NCBI GenBank assembly: GCA_007922305.1
Contig: ML677373.1
Coordinates: 10,776,127-10,840,126, forward strand
From: Dermatemys mawii
Taxonomy: Eukaryota > Chordata > Testudines > Dermatemydidae
Length of the DNA stretch: 64,000 bases
Reading direction: 5' to 3'
In this document: piece after piece, positions 35,913 to 46,470 of the stretch
How positions within the stretch are numbered: the first letter of the stretch is position 1
How the letters are laid out: each line of letters begins with the position of its first letter
Notes under the pieces: generated by a model
Seen by the model: only the letters and a program-made list of their open reading frames with translations
Told to the model about the DNA's origin: nothing
Databases searched by the model: none
Position numbers and translations under genes: made by a program

Positions 35913-36669
35913 GTCGTGTCCCACTGCCTCCCTGCTGCTGGAACCTTCCCCCTGCACTGAGAAAGTTTCCAGCAGCAGGGAAAGGCTCTGACAGGGGGGT
36001 AGTGGGCAAAGACTCCGGCTGAGCCTTTCCCTATTGCCTTCTCCCTGCCAGGGCTTGTTCTTGCTGCAGTGAAAGGCTCTGGGAGCAGGGAGCTGCTGAA
36101 GCCTTTCCTGGCTGCCTCCTCCCTGACCGAGTCTTTCACTGACCTGTGGAGCTACACCCCAGAGCGTGGACACAGCCTGCTTTTCACTGCGGCATACATA
36201 CCCTGCACACCGCCGCAAAGGGGTGTAGTGTAGACGTAGCCTCAGACACCTCTATGAGTGCTCTTTTTTAAACGTGTGCATCTAGGGTGCTTTAGTCACC
36301 ATTTCTGCAGGCCTTGGAGTGACAGAAAAAAATGAGTGTTCATAAATGTTGAAAGCCTTTCAAACTGAAGTGAAATGTCTTGAGTAAATCCTCATGTCAC
36401 GATTCGAAGGTCTGATGGCATCTCTTGAGCTGTCAGTGTGAAAATGGATGCAGAATATGTATCACTGGGGAGCTGGGAATGCCAGCTCTGCAGTGGGATG
36501 TAGCACGTGTTGCTAGTCCTGGCAGTGTACGTATATTTCATTTAAAACCCATTTCTGTTCCAAGGGTGAATGGTACCAGCTGCGGACCTCAGACTAGAAT
36601 GTATGTCAGGCTCCACATTTCATTTGATCCTCTTTTGGGGGAGGATAGAGGCTGAAACTGCAGAAGGAT

Positions 36670-36930
36670 GGTCTTGTGGACAAGGCTCTTGGCAGGGACT
36701 CAGGTGATCTAGGTTCAATTTCTGACTCTGCCACAGACTCCCTGTGTGGCCGTGAGTCCTTCAACTCTCTGTAAAACAGCGATAATAATACAGTACCTCT
36801 AATGCCTATTTAGATTGTAATTTCTTCAGGGCAGGGACTGTGTGTAACTATGGGTTTGTACAGTGCCAATACAACTGCATTTCAATCTTGGTTGAGACCT
36901 CTTGGAAATTATTGTAATACTGCTGCCACT
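36670..36930 (-). repeat. MIR-like SINE fragment
   Basis: Reverse-strand pattern: caatttctgactctgccaca, actctctgtaaaacagcgat, then tcagggcagggactgtgtgt and tttgtacagtgcc. Confidence 0.65.
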
Positions 36931-38039
36931 ATTACTAACTTTCTCATTTGGATTATAGGTGTATTCCTGCAGGGGAGAGGTTAGAAGGCAGTTTTGGTGA
37001 ACTAGTCAAAGATGAAAAAAAAAAATAAAGCACTTGATTCCATAGAGCCAGGGTGTATTTCATAGTGCAGTGGGTGATTCCAGGGTGGCAGAAATAAATG
37101 CGTTATATAGATGTGTGGTGATAGAAATGTATCATATAGACATGTTGCAAATGTGTGTATGTTTTCTCTTTCTCTGTCAATATCCCCATACACGTTCAAT
37201 CTATCTATCTATATCAGTAGATCCAGATAGATCCAGTTTTAGTAACATTTAAACCAGTGGGATTATAACGAAAAGAACAGTTGAAAGGTGTCAGTCTGTC
37301 ACTGGGATTTGATGAGCTCCATTGGTCATGGCTGATTGCTGCCATTTCCCAAAGGGTTATTTCCTGCCTCTCTTCCTTGAAAGCCAGAAGGTGGCAGGAG
37401 GGGAGAGAGAGGAAAAGCCAGAGAGACTTTTAACCCAGAGGCAATAGCGTTCAGGCAAAGCAGAGAAGGAAGGGGGGGAAGGGGAGCTGAGCAAACCTGC
37501 AATCTTCATAATACTCTGCCACTCAGTTATTTGCTGCTAACTTAATCAAAGCTTAACTTCAAAGGAGTCCGCTGCCACATTAAGTGGAACATGGCCTCAG
37601 TCTTATTTAAGAGCAGGGCTGGACTAGGGAACTGGAATGGAGCCAAGCACCAGGATCCTATGGGCCTCCTTACTATTCTAGTCTTAATAAGCTTTTAACC
37701 ATTGTGCTGTGAGCAATGTGTGTGTATCTCCCTGGGAGGGGAAAGGCCAGGAAAGAGTGAGGAGATATAGCTCAGAGTTTCAATTGTAGGTGGGAAAAAT
37801 AAGATTATGGTGAGGGAGGGTGAGTGGGCACAATGGATTTAAACTCCATGTAGCTGTGATAATCAGAGGCTTAGTAACGTAAGATGGTCTATGGGGAGCT
37901 GTATTACAGGCAGGGATTCATATGTTTTCTGATTTCCTGTCTCTCTTTCTTTCTCTCCTTCTCATTCCTACCCATCCCCTTCCCAGGGCTCAGCAGCCTC
38001 TCTGTGGGCACACAGTCATATTAATATCAATCCCTAAAG

Positions 38040-38125
38040 GCTTGGTGAAGATCAGAACCCCGCTGTGCTAGGCGCTGTACAAACACATTGCAAGAGGCAG
38101 TCTCTGCCCTGGAGAGCTCCTACTT
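38040..38125 (+). repeat. MIR/L2-like module (gctgtacaaacacattg)
   Basis: Same module as 1690-1800: gctaggcgctgtacaaacac followed by aggcagtctctgccctgg. Confidence 0.6.
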
Positions 38126-38459
38126 TAAAAAAGTTAGTAAAAAATGAATGGATGTTTTAAGAAATGACTATTCAACAATTAGACATTACAGAGTCCAGAC
38201 GATTGACAGGTGGTTTATAATCCTGGCTTATATCTATTTATAATATCTTCTATCAACATGCTTATAATGTTCTGTAACATGCTACTTGCATCTGGGGGTT
38301 GCTTGTAACATCTATTAATCCTTCTTAAATGAAAGTTTAATATCAAGGGTGACCTATTTAAGAATGCTACATTCTTTCTTTTAAAATGTTAGTTTAAATG
38401 GGAGTGGGGAGGGCACCTGATCCACAAAGCTGGGATCCGGAGGTGTTCCCCTCTAGGAT

Positions 38460-38710
38460 CAGGAAGAATGGCCCACTGGACACAGTGCTAGTTTAGGACT
38501 TGGGAGAACTAGGTGCCATTTCTTACTTTGCCACAGTTTCCCTAGGTGACCTTGGCTAAGTCACTTTGCCTCTTTGCATCTCAGTTGTAAGAGGGGGGCG
38601 AACAGTATCTAAACTAGCCCCCTAACTCTGAAACATTCTTCCTATGGCCCTACTTACTAGGGGTGTTGTGAGGATGAAGGCATTAAATGCACTCTGCTAC
38701 TACAGTGACA
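38460..38710 (-). repeat. MIR-like SINE fragment
   Basis: Reverse-strand pattern: cacagtttccctaggtgacc, ttggctaagtcactttgcct, then ggggtgttgtgaggatgaag. Confidence 0.65.
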
Positions 38711-39822
38711 AGGGCCATATAAGTATCGTAGACAGGGAGTTGTTTTGAGTTCAGCTCTAGTTTAAGTAAAGGGGGAAGGGGAGAAATGTTTTCACAAAAT
38801 TCACAACAGTTTATTGGAATCCCAAAGTGACAGAAAGACAGACAGAGACACAGACAGAGTTCTAACAGTTTCACAGAACCCCAGACCACATGGGCTCTGC
38901 CACTGGTGCTCACCACAGCTGTTCCTGACACCAGGCAGGGGCAGCTTTAGCGTGGATTCAATGGCACCCACAGAAAGCATGAAACCAAGGGTGCAAAAAC
39001 AGGCACACATACACTTCTCCTGGCTCAGTGTGGAGGGGAGGCCCTAGGAGAAGGGGATTGGAAATTGAGCCCACCCTGCACTCATCCCGCTGTGGCAGCT
39101 TCTGTCCCACAGGGCTGGGCCTGGCTTCCCGCTCCAGGCATTGCAAGCTGGCACATGAGGTCACTGTGCCACTCGGGTTTGGCCTGGCTGCCCCTCCGTC
39201 ATGACAGAGGGATGGCTGGGCCAAACGTGGGTGGTGCTGTAAGCCCATATCCCACGTCACAATGCCTGGTGGGACAGGAGTTGCCCTGAGCAGGGGGAGT
39301 ATGGGCTGGGCTTGCTTTGCAGCCAAGAACCCTCCAGGAACCAACCCCCCAGCTGGCATTACAGCGGCAGAGCCGGGGGAGAGGGTGCTGATATGAAGGT
39401 CAGTGCCCCCTCAGCAGTTTAGTTAAGTGAACCCATTGAATCAGGAGGCTACACTCATCCAGCACCAGGTAGCTGTAATGTCTGGGTCGTGTGGCTACAT
39501 CCTGGTACCTGAGAAATGATTCCACTTCCAGAGACTCAGGCAGGGAACACGTTTTTACTGCGGATGTGCTGAGCCTCCACAAAAGAACAGCCACATGGCT
39601 AGAAGCATCAGCATCTCCTAAGCTCTCATTGTCTGGACCCTGCGAAGTACGGAGCATGCCCAGCTCCCACGGACACCAATGGCACCTGAGGGCACTCAGC
39701 ATCTTGCAGGGATCAGGCCTTTCAGGGTGGGATCAATGACTCCTCTCTTGTAAACGGAGCCAGGTGGGTTTGGAGAAGGGAGTTCCCTGATCCCAGCCGG
39801 TTCCATTCCCGCTGCCACTGAC

Positions 39823-39967
39823 CTGTCCGGAGGAAAACGTGCCTCCTCCCCTTTCCGGAAGCCAGTGCTGTTCTCCAGCCTGGCTAGTACGTCCATCCTC
39901 TTCACCATCATCTCCAGCATGTCACTCATCTTCCGCAGCACGCCTCTGGACTCCAGCACGCCCATCA
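39823..39967 (-). CDS. MGAT5B: MGAT5B internal coding exon (stem, coiled-coil part)
   Basis: This is the most 5' MGAT5B exon found. MGAT5B is a Golgi type II membrane enzyme of family GT18 that adds beta-1,6-linked GlcNAc, mainly to O-mannosyl glycans in brain. The exon is 145 bases: the last two bases of a Val codon, 47 codons, then AG of a split Arg codon. Seen: ESRGVLRKMSDMLEMMVKRM, followed by RLENSTGF and FPPDR. The Leu/Met/Val spacing suggests an amphipathic helix or coiled coil in the lumenal stem, and ENSTG holds an N-glycosylation sequon. The acceptor reads CTGCAG and the donor GTCAGT (39817-39822). It matches the recalled human segment after the transmembrane anchor (about residue 61 onward). 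The anchor exon that must precede it was not found upstream in the window. Confidence 0.93.
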
Positions 39968-40410
39968 CTGCAGTCACACAAAGAGCAAGAGAGAGACTAG
40001 AGCAGGGCTTGACGCTCAGGGGGATACGTGATGGGAAGGAGTGGGTCAGAGACCGCAAAAGTGATGGATTGTTAGCACACGCCTGGGCCAGGGAGCGGGG
40101 GAGATGACAACGTGAAAGCTTCCCTAAACGTCCCTGCCCATGCATCTAAATCCTGGCCCACAGCAGCCCCTGTTATTCCCAGTCTGGGACCCACAGCTCT
40201 GCCAGTCATGACTGCATCTCCCTGCTCTTCCATATCTAGGCTCTCCACCCCCAGCCCTGCCAGTGTACCTCCATCCTGGCCCACAGCATCCCTGGCTATT
40301 GCAGCCGTGGGTTACACCACTAGAAATGTACCTAGTGATTCATCCCGTCGCTCATTCCCAGCTTCTGGCAAACAGAGGCTAGGACCACCATGCCTGCCCA
40401 TCCTGGCTAA

Positions 40411-40870
40411 TAGCCATTGATGGACCTATCCTCCATGAATTTATCTAGTTCTTTTTTGAACCCTGTTATAGTCTTGGCCTTCACAACATACTCCAGCAAG
40501 GAGTTCCATGGGTTGACTGTGCGTTGTGTAAAAAAATACTTCCTTTTGTTTGTTTTAAACCTGCTGCCTATTAATTTCATTGGGTGAGCCCTAGTTCTTT
40601 TATTATGAGGAGTAAATAACACTTCCTTATTTACTTTCTCCACACCAGTCATGATTTTATAGACCTCTATCATATTCTCCCTGAGTCATTTTTTTTCCAA
40701 GCTGAAAAGTCCCAGTCTTATTAATTTCTCCTCATATGGCAGCTGTTCCATACCCCTAATCTTTTTTGTTGCCCTTTTCTGAACCTTTTCCAAGTCCAAT
40801 ATATCTTTTTAGAGGGGTGGAGACCACATCTGCACACAGTATTCAAGATCTGAAACTTAGGTTCTAAGTC
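40411..40870 (-). repeat. CR1 LINE 3' fragment
   Basis: On the minus strand the frame reads [20 protein letters not shown], then [20 protein letters not shown] and a final [10 protein letters not shown]. This is the CR1 C-terminus, of a different subfamily from the copies at 24434 and 35527. Confidence 0.9.
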
Positions 40871-43249
40871 ACTTAGTGTTTTTGAAAATTTTGCCCCAAC
40901 CGTCCATTCATCCATCCCAGTAACAATCTGTCTTGGAAGCTGTACAGGAAGCATAACCCTTCCCTCCAAAACTATCCCCATCCCAACATCACCTCAGTGA
41001 GCTATGCTATGTTGTTGCATGGGGGAGAATTTCTTCCTAACCCCAGCTGGAGTTCAGCTGGTGGGATTGGCAGCCCTTGTGACTGCAGAGTCTATTCTCA
41101 TGCATATAAAATATCTATAAATATCTAGCTCTTTAAAAAATATATCACCATGTTATTTCCTCGCTCAGTGAGTTCCACTGATTTCTTAGGCATTTCCTTT
41201 TATCCCTTTTAACTGTGCTACCTCCTATAATGTCACAGAGTGCTCCCTTCTTCTTGTAGAAAGGGGCAGAACAAATAGGATTTTTTTTCTAGATACACAG
41301 ACAAGGGGCCAAAGCTCCTTATTTCCAACCTTGTCCTCTCACCTTTTAGTGACCTACAGCCCCTATTATGGAGCCAGTGGAAGGGGAATATGTTCCTATT
41401 TCATCTCACTTCAGTTCACTCCAGGCTGGTTTAAAAAACACACCCAAACAACCCTAACTACTCCTGTTCATTTTATCTCCTCTAGTTCACACCTGTACAT
41501 GCTTTACAAGGTACCACACATTTCATTTACTGAGCAGCAGGAGGTTAACTGAAGATGTTGGACACATAAGCAGCACACTGGGCATCACAGATGGATATTA
41601 AGTTATGTACATCTTGTCCCTTTGAGATGCAAACCTGGGATCTGGATTTTGAACCCCACAGAGCTCCAGGCTGTGGGGGAGGAGGATTTTCTTGAGCTGG
41701 GATTTTGGCTGGCGTGCGGGCTTCAGCATTGCTCACACTTCTCCCCGACTCCCATCTACTACAAAAATCACCCCTTGGCGTCTACTGCACATGCCTTGTG
41801 CCTCTCATGTCTCACATGCACTCATATTACCGACAATAGCACATCGGCACTGCCAGCCCTGTGGAGCCCATCCGGGTGAGGAAGAGCAATGGCGTCAGGC
41901 TGCCTACAGAAGGGGTGACCGGGGCAACCAATGTGCAAGCCAAGGGCCAGGATACGCCCTGCAGCAGCTCGCTCTCTTTAACCGCAGGGAGAGGACGTAG
42001 CAAACCAAGGCAGCCTTTACGGCTGGTAAGGTCAAACTACAAACAAATTCCGTTCATCAAGGGGGGGACAAAGCCCATCCTGCGTTCGTGTGCTCAATTT
42101 TATAGTCAAATGCTAGGCGTGTATGTGCATGTTAGGCCCCACCCTGGGAAAGCTGGGACCTTGCCATAGCTGCTCTTATAAACGGAGCTAGGTGGGTCTG
42201 GAGGAATGGGTTCCCTGATCCCAGCTGGATTCTCCCCAGGCTTTCTTCTGACTCGTACATCAGCCACAAGCTCACTCGCTTCTACCGCCAGAGGCTAAGG
42301 AGAACTCCTCTAGCAGTGAGTAAGCAGCAGCCTTACTGGGGCTAATTAGTAGACAGACATGATCTTACACACTAGGATGGTGCAGGGGCATCATTTGCTA
42401 TGGGGAAAGAGGGCAGTTGATCCCCCAGACTTTGGTTTGCCCCCCAGACCTCTCACTGGTTTATACGCTCCGCTTCTCCCCTGCCACCAGCTTTGCAGAA
42501 CATAATATACAGTAATCCCATATAATGCTCTATGTGCTGACATAGTTTTGTCCTCTCCCCATTCTTCCTGGGGTGACGTCACATGATGCTGGCAAAATTG
42601 GAAGTCAATGATCAGGACTAAGAAGAGGGCATTTACAAGTCATTTTTCTGAACATCAAACACTCTTTACAGAGTTATATTGATACAACAGATAATAACCG
42701 AGAAAGAGCCATCACAGTCAGCAGACTGTAGACAGTAATCTTTACTGTACGAAACCTCAACAGATCCACTTGATAAAAAGTTTGCTCCAAAACAGCCTAC
42801 TGAGTGCATGACACTGAAAAAATCCTTAAGGGGATTTACAAGATAACCCTCACCAGCCACTGTAAATCTATTCTTGAGCCCTAATACTCACCCCCAAGAT
42901 GTGGCACGTACCTGTGACTGAGATTTTGTTTACACACCATTTTATGATCGTGATTTTTTTAAAAAAAAGATCAGATCCAGGGAAAGCAAACAAGTAACTC
43001 AGAAAAATAATTCCTATCTCATGTGGGTTCAACCCAGCCTCCTCACCCTAAATGTTCAATGCATTAATTATGTGAGGATGCAGCTGTACCTCTGCTGTTG
43101 AAATCAGTGGGTGTGACAAGTCTCAGGCTCTGAAAGTGTACCCACAGGGCTACGTTTGCAAACCTTGGAACCTAAGTTGCCTCTGCAAAATATTTGCATG
43201 TGTAAAAATGTGATTGCATGGGGATGCACAAAAGACATATTTTGGGGGG

Positions 43250-43490
43250 AGCAAAATTGGTCACCAGACTGGAAATATGGCACACACTTTTCAGTGAGGA
43301 TCATTAACCACTGGAATAATTTCCAAGGGCTGTGGTTGATTCTCCCTCACTGGCAATTTTAAAATAAAGATTGGACGTTTTGGTCTAGTTCAAACAGGAA
43401 TTAATTCATGGAAATCCTGGGGTCTGTACTCTGCAGGAGGTCAGACTAGATCATCACAGTGCTCCCTTCTGGCCTTCGACTCTGTGCACT
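43250..43490 (+). repeat. CR1 LINE 3' fragment
   Basis: Contains gatcattaaccactggaata, caggaattaattcatggaaa and gtcagactagatcatcacag, then tcccttctggccttc, a typical turtle CR1 3' end. Confidence 0.85.
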
Positions 43491-45251
43491 GCAAGGCCAG
43501 TGTCACATGGATTCATGTGACGTGTCATGCTTATGCAGACACTTGTATGCAGTTGTATTGCATGCTTATTTTCACAATGGCTAGTCAGGGCTGAAGTATT
43601 GGGTTTGTCACAAGCCATGAATTTTTAACCACCTAGAATTGCCTAGAGACAAAATACAAAGTATTAATTAAATGCCTGAATACCACCTGGAGTTCTGATT
43701 TTGCAGAAAGCTCCATGTGGGGCTGGATTCTGCCCAGGTGGAGTTGGGAGCAGGGTCGGTGAGGTTACAGCTGCAGACACTCAGCCCTTTCAAAAAGCAG
43801 ATCTCTCTCCATGTCTCAAGCTGGGCACCTAGCATGAAGGGGCACTTTTGCTAAATGTGAGCCTTAATAATTGCATTTGGTGAAGGGCATTCCAGCCGGG
43901 TGCTTTGTGATGTCTTAACCGACAGTGGCCTGTCAGGCTTCCAACAGCCAGTCTCTGTTGAAAGGAACAGAGGAACTAGTCCCGATTACTTCATCCCACG
44001 CAAACTGCACAGGCCCAAGGTCACGGGCACAAACCACAAAGGAGAGAACACAGGCTGGAGTGAACAAGGTTCATTTTCTTCACCATATAAAGCATTTGGG
44101 AGACGCTCTGTTTCGTGGCCGTGCCGGTGAGGTCAGGAATCTAGGACACAGTGGAGTAGCTCAGGGTGGGAGAAGGAGGTAAATGTAGAGGTAAACACAG
44201 GGATGGTTGCTCCTAATAGCAGCCAGTGGAGACGAAGATGGATTGCAGCCACCACACTTTTACGTGTCTCCGGGGGGTGTGTGTAAAATCTCAGCTGAGA
44301 GGAATTTCTCAGAGGGGAATGCTATACAGCTTGAAAATGCAATAGCTAGATAGCTTGGATGATTCACAGCTGCTGCAGTGGCTGCTACTCAGCACTGGGC
44401 TGTTGCCCTGTTTTATGACTGGATTGCATTTGTTTAATTAGAAGGGCTCCCTTAGCACTGAAATCTAAATGGCTGCTTGCAAGGCCTAGGCAGAGCAGCA
44501 GAGGTGTCTCCCCTACGAAGACAAGAGACACAAAGAGATTCTGTCTCCAGCAGAGGCAAATTGCTATTGAAAGTCCTTAGCCAAGGAGGTGAAGCTGGCG
44601 TGGGTGGAGGAGAGAGATATTTTTAAGTATGTTAAAGGAAATGGCTGTAGTGCAACCTCCTTCCCAAAGGAAGAACAAACCCAGCTGGCCCCTTTGCTCT
44701 TCCTGGTGGGTGACTTTGAAGGAGAACTACACAAAAAGTCAGCCCTGATACGGCAGAGTAAAGAGGACAGAACAGGAGATGAGGGAAAATGCCATTAGAT
44801 AAGTACATATATCTGCACAGTCTGGAGACCTGACCACTGCTGCACCTATTTGCTTATTACATTTATTGATAGGGTTTTCTATGCCTCTAACCTATCACCT
44901 TAGTCTGAAAGCCTTGGGAACATAAAATATTTTCTTCTCTTCATTCCTCCCCCACCCCTACCCCACTGAGATAGGTCAGTATTAGACCTGTTTTGCAGAT
45001 GGGAAACTGAGGCATGGAGCCATTATGGAACTGGATTTTCCAATGAGCTGCACTTACATTTAGGCACCAAAATAAGCAGCCAGGTTTCCTAGTGTGCTCA
45101 GCATATGGCACACTGGAGCTGAGGTGTTTGGACAATCTGTCTTCACTCTCCTGTGTTAGTGAAATGAATCATCAATGTTGTTTAGGCAATAAATTCCTCC
45201 ATACAAGGGACTGAGTCTCCCTTTCTATTGTACAGCACACTGCACCCTTAA

Positions 45252-45392
45252 TCATAGAATATGAAGGCATGGGGACTTCAGGACATCATCTAGTCCAACC
45301 CCCAAATGGGTGATCATCACAACCCAGATGGCACTCAAACCCACACTCTCCAGCTCTGGAGGCTGACGCCTTATCCATTAGGCCACTGGCTT
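45252..45392 (-). repeat. Composite SINE: tRNA-Arg-like head joined to a CR1 tail
   Basis: On the minus strand the element starts at 45392 with a 72-base tRNA-like head (45392-45321). It is followed by a CR1-type 3' tail (gttggactagatgatgtcct near 45300-45281) ending ttctatgatt. A tRNA head plus LINE tail is the classic plan of a SINE mobilised by the matching LINE. No clear target duplication was found. Confidence 0.78.
45321..45392 (-). tRNA. tRNA-Arg-derived sequence (SINE head / tRNA pseudogene)
   Basis: It folds as a cloverleaf by eye. The acceptor arms AAGCCAG and CTGGGTT pair with one mismatch. The D arm GCCTAATGGATAAGGC matches tRNA-Arg(CCT). The anticodon stem is TCAGC/GCTGG with loop CTCCAGA. 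The T arm GTGGG/GCCAT has one mismatch. The anticodon position reads CCA rather than CCT, so it is not a normal Arg tRNA. Given the attached CR1 tail it is almost surely a SINE head, not a working tRNA. Confidence 0.7.
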
Positions 45393-46199
45393 ATATAGCT
45401 CATTTGCCATATAAACCACCTATGAGGAAAGCAGCTGTTTTGCTCCCCAACCCACCTCTTCCACCAGCAGGGGCCCAGTCGCGTTCCCCTGTGTTGGGGT
45501 GTGGCTGGCCATTTCTGCAACCGCAGCTCCTTGCAGACTGGCATCTTCAGGAGAGATGTCGAGAGGCTTATCCACTAGGATTGAAACAGCAGTTTGGAAA
45601 GCTCCACCGGCTTTAGAAAGTGCTTCTGGGAATGGCATTGGCACGAGCAATGGATTAAAGAGGGCAAGTGAGCAACAGGCATTTTTGTGCATGTCACACA
45701 CACACACATTTCCAACTGCAAGGGGGTGGCAAAACTGCAGGCCAGGGGCAGCCACTGTTTGCAGATGCCTTCTCTGTGTATGGATTATAAATGTATAAAC
45801 CAAAACCTGGATGAGTTCCCGGGTCCTGGGCAGTGAGAATAATACCCTCTGGCAGGCAGAATATTTGATGAGAAGGCCTATGAAAATCAAATCAACTTGC
45901 AGCTAAATTTTAGCCTCCTCTCTCCCCTCACATGCTTGATTTCATTGGGCTCCACTGTCTGCCAGAATTTTCCCAGTAGGCAACAGCTGCCTAGTGAGAG
46001 AGATAAACTGAGCCCCAGATCGGCCCTTTTGAACAGGGCCAGAGCAGACTGTTTGGACAGGGTGGTGTAGGACACCTCGCTACACACTTTCTGCTTCTGC
46101 TTGGATGGGCAGAGTGACTGCGCTTTACCCAGGAGAGGAACGAAGGTGCTTTCCATTTCCATGGCACTGTTAGCCTGAATCCAGCCCCTGGCTACCAAT

Positions 46200-46470
46200 T
46201 CCAGCAGGAAGAAGTAAATGTATTGTATTTATTGCTATTATAGGAGCACTTACAGACCCCCAGCCCCACTGTGCTAACTGAAAGGCAGCCCATTACTCAA
46301 ACTGCTTCCACTCTAAATAGCAACAGTTATCATCTCCAATATGTGGACAAGAAGCTGCTGACCAGAGCAATTAAGTGACTTGCCCATAGGACGTTTGTGG
46401 CAGAGGAGAGGGCTGAACCGATACCTTCTACAATCTGTTTAGTGCCTTAGCCACCACCCATTCTCCCGTA
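46200..46470 (+). repeat. MIR/L2-like repeat
   Basis: Starts with gtattgtatttattgctatt and ccccactgtgctaactgaaa. It continues with caattaagtgacttgcccat and ends near gccttagccaccaccc, so it shows both the module and the MIR core. Confidence 0.6.

Larger units (their letters stand above)
22146..39822 (-). other. MGAT5B: MGAT5B intron, 17677 bases
   Basis: The largest complete intron seen, between the exons at 39823-39967 and 22033-22145. It contains CR1 copies (24434-25145 and 35527-35912), a hAT inside CR1, a GC-rich TIR element with the assembly gap (25597-26347) and an AT-rich TIR relative (27181-27484). Several MIR-like copies lie between 28345 and 38710. 22880-24130, 29000-31500, 33100-35200 and 37250-38030 show no repeat I can name. 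33150-33760 has the look of conserved non-coding DNA. Confidence 0.85.

Noticed and set aside
39696..40145. The full 149-codon frame as one exon
   Set aside because: Only 39823-39967 matches MGAT5B and has splice signals; the rest is intron read-through.
45321..45392. Functional tRNA gene
   Set aside because: Mismatches in the acceptor and T stems, an altered anticodon and an attached CR1 tail point to a SINE head.
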